A stretch of 64,000 nt of DNA from Desulfobacula sp. GTDB lineage: Bacteria; Desulfobacterota; Desulfobacteria; Desulfobacterales; Desulfobacteraceae. The stretch spans positions 124,001 to 188,000 of the forward strand of contig JAMPXP010000004.1 in assembly GCA_023701135.1 (NCBI GenBank), given 5' to 3'. The translations under genes were made by a program, and so were the position numbers. Positions 47,969-55,624 of the stretch are shown piece by piece (position 1 is the first letter of the stretch; every line of letters begins with the position of its first letter). The notes under the pieces are model-generated. The model saw only the letters and a list, made by a program, of their open reading frames with translations. It was not told the DNA's origin and ran no database searches.

Positions 47969-48003
47969 TGTAACCCCCGGATGTCAATGCCGGAAAATAA
48001 TTC

Positions 48004-48040
48004 TTGACACTGAATTGCTGTACACCGTATACCGTATACG
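48004..48040 (+). promoter_or_regulatory. promoter with GTATAC operator (site B)
   Basis: TTGACA 48004-48009; GTACACC GTATACC GTATACG tandem half-sites at 48020/48027/48034; the 48027 half-site starts 18 bp after TTGACA, as at sites A and C. Confidence 0.75.
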
Positions 48041-48087
48041 AGTCGGCGGCACCATATTGGAATCAATCAAAACGTAAGGATCTGAAA

Positions 48088-49959
48088 ATGAAAGAGGAAT
48101 TTTTGTTAGGAAACGGCGCCATGGCCATCGGACTTCTGGAAGCAGGCTGCCAGATTATGACCTCGTATCCGGGAACCCCGTCCAGTGAAATCCTTCCCGA
48201 GGTGGTCCGGTTTTCCAGGATGAGCAAACTGAACACCAGCATTGAATGGTCGATCAATGAGAAGGTCGCCTTTGACAATGCCTTTGCAGCAGCCATCTCC
48301 GGCAAGCGGGCTGCCTGCTGCATGAAAATGGTAGGCCTGAATGTGGCTGCGGATTCGTTCATGTCTGCGGCCTATATCGGTAATATCGGCGGGCTTGTCA
48401 TTATTTCCTGCGATGATCCGGGACCCCATTCGTCCCAGACCGAACAGGATTCCAGGCTCATGGCAAGGCTGGCCAAGGTGCCGGTGCTGGACCCGGGCAG
48501 CCCGGAAGAGGCCAGGGAAATGATCAAATTCGCCTTTGACCTGTCCGAGGAATTCCAGGTGCCGGTGCTGGTGAGGCCGGCCATCCGGGTCTGCCATGCC
48601 CGCCAGAACATCAAATACAAGACCCTGAAAAACAACCTGACCAAGGCCGATTTTAAAAAAGAACCCACCCGCTGGGCATCCACCCCGAAATTCCGGTTTT
48701 TGCAGCACAAAGCCCTGAATGAAAAGCATGTCAACATCAGCGAAAAATTCAATACCCTCAAGGCCTTTAACCAGCACACCCTTAAAAAGGGAAAGACCTA
48801 TCCCTTTGGGGTAATTACCGGCGGGGTCCCGTCCAGCGTGGTCAAGGATCTGTTTGAAGAATACAGCAGAAAGGATATCCCCATGCTGAAACTCGGGGCG
48901 CCCTATCCTTTCCCGGAAAAACTGGCCGGCGAATTCCTGGCCGCCTGCGACAAGGTCCTGGTCATTGAAGAGACGGACACGGTCATTGAATATATGCTCA
49001 GGGACAAGCATAAAACCCTGGGACGGTTTTCCGGCCATGTGCCCATGGAAGGCGAGCTGGTTCCAGAAAAAATAGAAACGATCCTGAACAAGGCCCTGGC
49101 CGACTGCCGGCAAAAACCCCTGTCGGATTTTGACGGCGGACGAGCGGCCTTCGGCCTGGTGGCTGAACTGGGCCTTCCCCTCCGGAAACCCACCCTCTGT
49201 CCGGGCTGCCCCCACCGGGCATCCTTTTATTCCATCCGCAAGGCCATGCCCAAAGCCATTTTTCCATCGGACATCGGGTGCTATACCCTGGGCTCCAACC
49301 TTGGCGTGGTGGACACGGTGCTGGACATGGGGGCCGGGATTACCATGGCCTCGGGCTTTTATAACGCCTATATCCAGGACGGGGTGCAAAAACCCATTGT
49401 GGCGACCCTGGGCGATTCCACCTTTTTCCATTCCGGCATCACCGGGCTCATCAATGCGGTTTACAATGATTCCCGGTTTATCCTGGTCATCCTTGACAAC
49501 GGCATCACGGCCATGACCGGCATGCAGCCTGCCATTACCCAGGGGCTTCGGGTGGACGGCCGGAAAGGCAATGCCGTTTCCCTTGAAGGCGTGGTCCAGG
49601 GCTGCGGGGTCAAATACCTGAAAGTGGTGGACCCCTTTGATACCAAGAACATGATCAAGACCATCAAGAAGGCGGCCGACTATGTCACTGATCCGGAAGG
49701 CGGCATTGCCGTCATCATCTCCCGCCATCCCTGTGTCATCGGGTTCAAGGATGCAGCCATCCCGGAAAAGATATCCGTCCGCGTATCCGACGAATGCAAT
49801 GACTGCGGGTTCTGCCGGGACCGGTTTGAATGCCCGGCCCTGTTCCGGAACCCGGAAACGGAAAAAACCGAAATCAATACAGTGCTTTGTGCCGAGTGTG
49901 GGGTCTGTCTTCAGGTCTGCCCGCGAAAAGCCATAACAAAGTGTGATCATCAATTTTGA
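48088..49959 (+). CDS. iorA: indolepyruvate:ferredoxin oxidoreductase alpha subunit-like (TPP and ferredoxin domains)
   Basis: EFLLGNGAMAIGLLEAGCQIMTSYPGTPSSEI; PTLCPGCPHRASFY; GDSTFFHSGITGLINAVYN; CxxC clusters CNDCGFCRDRFEC and CAECGVCLQVCP. ORF-track start 48004 lies in the promoter; 48088 follows a TAAGGA RBS. Confidence 0.92.
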   Translation: MKEEFLLGNGAMAIGLLEAGCQIMTSYPGTPSSEILPEVVRFSRMSKLNTSIEWSINEKVAFDNAFAAAISGKRAACCMKMVGLNVAADSFMSAAYIGNIGGLVIISCDDPGPHSSQTEQDSRLMARLAKVPVLDPGSPEEAREMIKFAFDLSEEFQVPVLVRPAIRVCHARQNIKYKTLKNNLTKADFKKEPTRWASTPKFRFLQHKALNEKHVNISEKFNTLKAFNQHTLKKGKTYPFGVITGGVPSSVVKDLFEEYSRKDIPMLKLGAPYPFPEKLAGEFLAACDKVLVIEETDTVIEYMLRDKHKTLGRFSGHVPMEGELVPEKIETILNKALADCRQKPLSDFDGGRAAFGLVAELGLPLRKPTLCPGCPHRASFYSIRKAMPKAIFPSDIGCYTLGSNLGVVDTVLDMGAGITMASGFYNAYIQDGVQKPIVATLGDSTFFHSGITGLINAVYNDSRFILVILDNGITAMTGMQPAITQGLRVDGRKGNAVSLEGVVQGCGVKYLKVVDPFDTKNMIKTIKKAADYVTDPEGGIAVIISRHPCVIGFKDAAIPEKISVRVSDECNDCGFCRDRFECPALFRNPETEKTEINTVLCAECGVCLQVCPRKAITKCDHQF

Positions 49960-49982
49960 TACTCAACAGGGAGACAAATAAT

Positions 49983-50555
49983 ATGAAAACCATCAATTAT
50001 GTATTAAGCGGTCTCGGCGGCCAGGGCATCCTTTTCATGACCAAGGTGTTTGCCGCCACGGCATTGGAAAAGGGCTATAATGTCCTGGGGGCGGAAACCC
50101 ACGGCATGGCCCAGCGCGGCGGGTCCGTCGTGTCCCACCTCAGGGTGGGGGAAGCCCGGTCCAGCCTGGTCCGGGCCGGAGCGGCAGACTTTCTCATTTC
50201 CATGGATGAATCCGAAGCCTACCGGTACCTGCCCTATCTGAAAAAAGGCGGGACCTTATTTGCCAACGCCCCTTCCAAATCCTTTCCGGACAAACGGGTG
50301 GCTGCTTATTTAAAGCAGCATAAAATTAAGGCCTTTGCCATGGAAGCATCGAAAAAAGCCATGGACCTGGGTTCCCCCAAATCCACCAACCTGGCCATGG
50401 TGGCCTTTTACTCGGCCTTCGGCCTTGGGCCTTTGAATGCCGAAGACCTGAGAGGCACCGTGGAAAAAATGAGCCCGGCCAAGGTCAGGGAAACCAATCT
50501 GAAGATCTTTGATGCCTGCCATGATGCAGGCAAAAAAATCGCAGCGGCAGGGTGA
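49983..50555 (+). CDS. iorB: indolepyruvate:ferredoxin oxidoreductase beta subunit-like
   Basis: YVLSGLGGQGILFMTKVFAATALEKGYNVLGAETHGMAQRGGSVVSHLRVG. Confidence 0.92.
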   Translation: MKTINYVLSGLGGQGILFMTKVFAATALEKGYNVLGAETHGMAQRGGSVVSHLRVGEARSSLVRAGAADFLISMDESEAYRYLPYLKKGGTLFANAPSKSFPDKRVAAYLKQHKIKAFAMEASKKAMDLGSPKSTNLAMVAFYSAFGLGPLNAEDLRGTVEKMSPAKVRETNLKIFDACHDAGKKIAAAG

Positions 50556-50586
50556 GAAAATTACCGCCGGCCGGTAGGAATTTTTC

Positions 50587-50630
50587 TTGACAGGGATCAA
50601 GTGTATACAGTATACCGTATACACTTGATC
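50587..50630 (+). promoter_or_regulatory. promoter with GTATAC operator (site C), 36-bp near-perfect palindrome
   Basis: TTGACA 50587-50592; GATCAAGTGTATAC A GTATAC C GTATACACTTGATC at 50595-50630; three half-sites 7 bp apart. Confidence 0.8.
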
Positions 50631-50677
50631 TATGAATTAGCGTTAACGCTATCGATTATTAATATATGGGAGCCTCT

Positions 50678-51868
50678 ATGGAACTTTTTAAAAATCTCAC
50701 CGTATTATCGCTGGAGCAGGCAACTGTCGCACCTTATCTGACCTTTCGGCTGGCCCAGGACGGGATGAATGTCATCCGCCTGGAACACCCGGTATTCGGT
50801 GATCCCAACCGGTTCATCGGCGGCAACGTGCTCAACGAAGAACGGATGAATGCCTATTTTCTGTGCATCAATTCCGGCAAAAAGGCCCTGACCCTGAACA
50901 TGGCAGACCCCAAGGGCCGGGAAATCTTTTACGAACTGTTGGAAAAGCTCAAGGTGGATATCTTTGTCACCAACCAGTTGCCCAAAAATTATGAAAAGCT
51001 GGGCTGCGCCTATGACCTGATGAAAAAAATCAAACCCGATATCATCTGGCTGGGCCTCACCGGGTTTGGTCCGGATTCCAATGAAGGGGCCTATGACCCC
51101 ATTCTCCAGGCCCGGTCCGGCCTCATGGAATTGACGGGTGAAGCAGGCGGTGATCCCCAGGTTTTGGGCATTCCCCTGCCGGACATGGGCACCAGCGAAC
51201 ACGGGTACGGGCTGTTGATGAAAGCCCTCTTTAAACGGGCCGTCACCGGTGAAGGGACGCGCATCGACCTTTCCATGTTTGAATCCACGGTATCCTGGCT
51301 CACGGTTCCCATCGCCCTGACCAAGAGTTTCGGCGCCAAAATATCCCGCCGGGGCAATACCCATGAATTTTTCTGTCCCGTGTCCGTATACAAAACCAAA
51401 GATGGATTTGTCTATCTTGCCGTCGGCAATGACCGCCAGTGGGAATCCATGACGGCTTTAGACATGTTCAAATCCCTGGCCAAGGAAGAATACAAGAAAA
51501 ACAAGGGCCGCATCGCCGATGTCCACAACCTGAACAAGCGCATCACCGCCATTACGGAACAGCATACCTCGGAAGACCTCATCAAACTGTTTACCTCCAT
51601 TACCGTGCCCATCTCCGGTATCAAAAATGTGGAGCAGGTTATCGAGGACCCCCTGGTGGCCAAACGGATTCTGTCCTCCACCGACCCGAAAACCGGGACA
51701 ACGGTGACCCTGGCTCCGCCGCCGAACATGACGCCCTTTCTTGAGGCCTCGGACCGCAAACTGTCTTTCCCGCCCCGGTTCGGACAAGAGAACAAGGCCG
51801 TCTACGGGGATATCCTGGGATACAGCGACACCGCTCTGGCGGAATTTAAGGAAAAAGGGATCATTTAA
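50678..51868 (+). CDS. family III CoA-transferase (IaaL-like by context)
   Basis: LFKNLTVLSLEQATVAPYLTFRLAQDGMNVIRLEHP; KALTLNMADPKGREIFYELLEKLKVDIFVTNQLP; GGGAG-type RBS before 50678. Confidence 0.9.
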   Translation: MELFKNLTVLSLEQATVAPYLTFRLAQDGMNVIRLEHPVFGDPNRFIGGNVLNEERMNAYFLCINSGKKALTLNMADPKGREIFYELLEKLKVDIFVTNQLPKNYEKLGCAYDLMKKIKPDIIWLGLTGFGPDSNEGAYDPILQARSGLMELTGEAGGDPQVLGIPLPDMGTSEHGYGLLMKALFKRAVTGEGTRIDLSMFESTVSWLTVPIALTKSFGAKISRRGNTHEFFCPVSVYKTKDGFVYLAVGNDRQWESMTALDMFKSLAKEEYKKNKGRIADVHNLNKRITAITEQHTSEDLIKLFTSITVPISGIKNVEQVIEDPLVAKRILSSTDPKTGTTVTLAPPPNMTPFLEASDRKLSFPPRFGQENKAVYGDILGYSDTALAEFKEKGII

Positions 51869-52554
51869 TGAAACTGAACACCAGTTTTAAGGAACGAAAA
51901 TCTCTGGGCCAGGATGTGTTTGACTATCTGAAAAACGCCATCATCGACCAGACCATTGAACCGGGTTCAAGACTTGTGGAAAGCAAACTGGCAGAAATGC
52001 TGGGCATCAGCCGGACCCCTCTGCGGGAAGCCCTGCACAAGCTGGAACGGGAGGAATGGATTGAAAAAACCCCCTCCGGCGGATTCCAGGTCGTCAGCCT
52101 GACCCGGCACGACATTGAAGAAACCTTCGGCATCCGGAGTGTTCTTGAAGCCTATGCGGCCCGGCTGGCTGCTGAAAACTACCAGGAAAAAGACCTCTTC
52201 CCCCTGGAAAAAAAGATGCTGGAATACCAGAAATGCCTGGAAAAAAAAGCCAATGACAAGCTCCAGAAAATCAATACCGAATTCCATGATCTTTTGTATG
52301 CCCTCTCCCGGAACCCCAAACTCATCAAGATGATCAACCAGCTCAGGGCTCAAATCGCACGGTTCCGGCAGATCATCCTGAAGCAGGATGAATATGCCGT
52401 GGAAAGCAATGAAGATCATTTCAAAATGCTGGAAGCCATTAAAAACCGGGACGGCGATGCCGTTGAAAAACTGGTCCGGGACCATATCCTCAAGGGGAAA
52501 AAGGCGGTTTTAAACCAATTGGTGGAAGAAGGAAAAGAGCAGAAGAGTGCTTGA
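51868..52554 (+). CDS. GntR-family (FCD) transcriptional regulator
   Basis: LKNAIIDQTIEPGSRLVESKLAEMLGISRTPLREALHKLEREEWIEKTPSGGFQV; all-alpha FCD-like C-terminus. Confidence 0.94.
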   Translation: MKLNTSFKERKSLGQDVFDYLKNAIIDQTIEPGSRLVESKLAEMLGISRTPLREALHKLEREEWIEKTPSGGFQVVSLTRHDIEETFGIRSVLEAYAARLAAENYQEKDLFPLEKKMLEYQKCLEKKANDKLQKINTEFHDLLYALSRNPKLIKMINQLRAQIARFRQIILKQDEYAVESNEDHFKMLEAIKNRDGDAVEKLVRDHILKGKKAVLNQLVEEGKEQKSA

Positions 52555-53515
52555 TATAAAAGACATACTGGCCGGAAACCAGAACGCCGGGGCCGGGATG
52601 ATCCGTCTCGTTGAAGACCGGGACCCGTTGGCCCATGAGCTTTTGAAGCGACTCTACCCCCATGCCGGCCGTGCCTTTATCATCGGCATCACCGGATCTC
52701 CGGGCGTGGGCAAATCCTCCCTCATTGACGGGCTTATAGCCGAATTCCGCGGGCTGAACAAACGGGTGGCCGTCATTGCCTGCGACCCGTCCAGCCCGGT
52801 TACGGGAGGCGCCATTCTGGGGGACCGGCTGCGCATGCAACGCCATGCCGCCGATGAAGGCGTATTCATCCGTTCCATGGCATCCAGGGGGGAAAAAGGC
52901 GGACTTTCACGGGCTGCCAAAGATGCTGTCCTTGTCCTGGATGCCATGGGCTATCCCATCATTATCATTGAAACCGCCGGGGCCGGACAGACCGAGGTGG
53001 ATGTGGCCGACATCGCCCACTCGGTGGGCATTGTCACCATCCCCGGCACCGGGGACGGCATCCAGGCCATCAAGGCCGGTATTCTGGAAACCGGGGATGT
53101 GTTCATCGTCAACAAAAGCGACCGGCCCGACAGCGAGGCGGCCGTGTTTGAGTTGAATATGATGCTGGGCCTGCGGCCGCCCTCAAAGGACGTGTGGAAA
53201 CCCCTTGTCCTTCAAACCCAAGCCCTGGACGGCACAGGAGTAAGAGAGCTGGCCCGGGTCTTTTTATCCCATTTTGATTTTTTAAGGCAGGAAGGCCGCC
53301 TGGAAAAAAAACAAATAAAAATGGAAAGCCGATATTTTCAATCCCTTGTAAGGGACCTGGCCCTGGAAAAAATCATGGCGGCCCTGGAAACCTCAAAGGG
53401 ATATCAGGACGCCTTTAAAAAAATCAGACTCAGGGGAACAGACCCGGTAACAGCGGCGGAAAGCGTGATGGATACCATACGGGTTTTAAATAACGATACA
53501 AAATATCATTGCTGA
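52547..53515 (+). CDS. MeaB/ArgK-type G-protein chaperone of a B12-dependent mutase
   Basis: IGITGSPGVGKSSLIDGLIAEF; ETAGAGQTEVDVADIAHSVGIVTIPGTGDGIQAIKAGILE; NKSDR. Confidence 0.95.
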   Translation: MLDIKDILAGNQNAGAGMIRLVEDRDPLAHELLKRLYPHAGRAFIIGITGSPGVGKSSLIDGLIAEFRGLNKRVAVIACDPSSPVTGGAILGDRLRMQRHAADEGVFIRSMASRGEKGGLSRAAKDAVLVLDAMGYPIIIIETAGAGQTEVDVADIAHSVGIVTIPGTGDGIQAIKAGILETGDVFIVNKSDRPDSEAAVFELNMMLGLRPPSKDVWKPLVLQTQALDGTGVRELARVFLSHFDFLRQEGRLEKKQIKMESRYFQSLVRDLALEKIMAALETSKGYQDAFKKIRLRGTDPVTAAESVMDTIRVLNNDTKYHC

Positions 53516-53528
53516 TAAAGGAAAAAAA

Positions 53529-53927
53529 ATGGAAACAAAAAGCAAAATTCGGATACTGATCGCAAAACCCGGGCTGGACGGCCATGACAAGGGCGCCAAG
53601 GTCGTGGCCCTTGCCCTCAGGGATGCCGGTATGGAAGTGATCTATTCAGGGCTTCACCAGACCCTGGACCAGATTATTCAGAGCGCCGTCCAGGAGTCGG
53701 TGGATGTCATCGGTCTGTCCATCATGTCCGGGGCCCATCTGCCCATCTGCCAAAAACTCATGGCCATGATGCGGGAAAAGGGGCTCGCCCATGCAAAGCT
53801 CACCGTGGGCGGGGTCATTCCCCACCAGGACATCCCCAAACTCAAAGAAATCGGGGTGGCGGCCGTGTTTCCCGGCGGAACTTCCTTTGAGGACATCATC
53901 AACGGCATAAACCGCCTGTTTGAATAA
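53529..53927 (+). CDS. acyl-CoA mutase small subunit, B12-binding
   Basis: IAKPGLDGHDKGAKVVALALRDAGMEVIYSG (DxHxxG). Confidence 0.95.
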   Translation: METKSKIRILIAKPGLDGHDKGAKVVALALRDAGMEVIYSGLHQTLDQIIQSAVQESVDVIGLSIMSGAHLPICQKLMAMMREKGLAHAKLTVGGVIPHQDIPKLKEIGVAAVFPGGTSFEDIINGINRLFE

Positions 53928-53957
53928 TATCGTTGCCAAAGAATGGAGAAATAAACC

Positions 53958-55610
53958 ATGGGTGTTGCAAAATACATAAAAAACGAAAAAGATGCCATTA
54001 AAGAGGTGATCTACCAGTCCGGCATCACGGTGAAACCTTCCTACGGCCCGGAAGACCTTGAACGGGCAGGCTTTTCATATGAAAAGGACCTGGGCGCGCC
54101 GGGAGAATATCCCTTTACCCGCAGTATCCACCCCCAGAGCTACCGGAGCCGCGCCTGGACCACCCGTCAGTATACGGGCTTCGGCACGCCGGAAGAAACC
54201 AACGAACGGTTCAAGCTCATGATTGCCAACGGCCAGAACGGCCTTAACGTGGCCTTTGACCTGCCCACCCAGATGGGCTATGACTCGGATCATCCCCTGG
54301 CCGAAGGCGAAGTGGGACGGGTGGGCATGGCCATTGATTCCCTCAGGGATTTTGAAGCCGCCTTTAAAGGCATCCCCCTGGACCGCATCGGGTCAGGGCT
54401 CACCATCAACGCCGTGGCCACCATCATGATGGCCATGTACCAGGCCGTGGCGGAAAAATTCGGGTATTCCAAAAACCAGATCTCCACCACTCCCCAGAAT
54501 GATATTTTAAAAGAAATGATCGGCCGGGGCGCCTGGATTTTTCCGGTGGAACACGGGGTCCGTCTCGTGGGCGACTCCATTGAATATGCCGTAAAAGAAC
54601 TGCCCAAATCCAACCCGGTCTCCATCTGCGGCTACCATATCCGGGAATCCGGGGCCACCCCGGCCCAGGAAATCGCCTATGCCTTTGAGATTGCCAAGGC
54701 CTATATTGAAAATGTGACCCAACGCGGGATCAAACCCGAGGATTTTGTGGGACGGTTCTCCTTTAACCTGAATGTCTACGGCAACCTCTGGGAACAGATC
54801 GCCAAATTCAGGGCTGCGAGAAAACTCTGGGCCAAAATGCTGAAAGAAGACTACGGGGTCAAAGACAATAAAAACCTGTTCCTCCGGGGCCTTTTCGGCG
54901 GCGGCGGGTCGGGCCTCACCAAGGAACAGCCGGAAAACAATATCATGAGAGGGGCCTATTACGCCCTGGGGGCCGCCCTGTCCGGTGCCCAGACCACGGC
55001 CCTCTGCTCCTTTGACGAAGCCTATACCATTCCGACCCCGCGTTCGGCTCTCTTGTCTTTGCGAACCCTTGAAATCCTCATGGATGAAGTGGGCCTCCGG
55101 GATACCGTGGACCCCCTGGCCGGGTCCTATTTCGTCGAGACCCTGACCCTTGAAATGGAAAAGAAAATCCTTGAGGAAATGAAGGAAGTGGAAAAATGGG
55201 GCGGCATGGTCAAAAGCATTTCCAACGGCTTTGTCCAGAGAAAGGTGTCCCGACAAGCCTATGAATTTGAAAAAGGGCTCCAGTCCGGCGAATACCGGAA
55301 GGTGGGCGTGGTGCCGGTGTCTGAAAAAGGCACGGCCAAGGACCCGGGAACCGAAGCCGCTGCTGTGGAACTCCACGAATACAACGAAGCCTGGGCTGAA
55401 AAATCCAAGGCCAATTTAAAAGAGCTGAGAAGGACCCGGAACGGCAAGGATGTGGCCGAAACGCTGAAGGGTCTTGAAAAAGCGGCGAAAACCAGTGAAA
55501 ACGTCATGCCCCATCTGGTCAAATGCTGTCATGCCTATGCCACGGTGGGAGAAATGGCCGGGGTGTTCCGGCAGGTATTCGGCGAATGGAAAGAGCCTGA
55601 TTTTTATTAA
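53958..55610 (+). CDS. acyl-CoA mutase large subunit (methylmalonyl-CoA mutase superfamily; (aminophenyl/phenyl)succinyl-CoA mutase by context)
   Basis: YPFTRSIHPQSYRSRAWTTRQYTGFGTPEETNERF; NVAFDLPTQMGYDSDHP; PQNDILKEMI; SICGYHIRESGATPAQEIAYA. Confidence 0.92.
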   Translation: MGVAKYIKNEKDAIKEVIYQSGITVKPSYGPEDLERAGFSYEKDLGAPGEYPFTRSIHPQSYRSRAWTTRQYTGFGTPEETNERFKLMIANGQNGLNVAFDLPTQMGYDSDHPLAEGEVGRVGMAIDSLRDFEAAFKGIPLDRIGSGLTINAVATIMMAMYQAVAEKFGYSKNQISTTPQNDILKEMIGRGAWIFPVEHGVRLVGDSIEYAVKELPKSNPVSICGYHIRESGATPAQEIAYAFEIAKAYIENVTQRGIKPEDFVGRFSFNLNVYGNLWEQIAKFRAARKLWAKMLKEDYGVKDNKNLFLRGLFGGGGSGLTKEQPENNIMRGAYYALGAALSGAQTTALCSFDEAYTIPTPRSALLSLRTLEILMDEVGLRDTVDPLAGSYFVETLTLEMEKKILEEMKEVEKWGGMVKSISNGFVQRKVSRQAYEFEKGLQSGEYRKVGVVPVSEKGTAKDPGTEAAAVELHEYNEAWAEKSKANLKELRRTRNGKDVAETLKGLEKAAKTSENVMPHLVKCCHAYATVGEMAGVFRQVFGEWKEPDFY

Positions 55611-55624
55611 AACGGAGGTGACCT

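Noticed and set aside
48106-49953. 615-aa minus-strand ORF antisense to iorA
   Set aside because: Shadow ORF with no family motifs; the plus-strand iorA is unambiguous.
51385-51400. GTATAC inside the CoA-transferase gene as a fourth operator
   Set aside because: Single half-site within coding sequence (GTATACAAAACC), with no TTGACA spacing and no phased partner.
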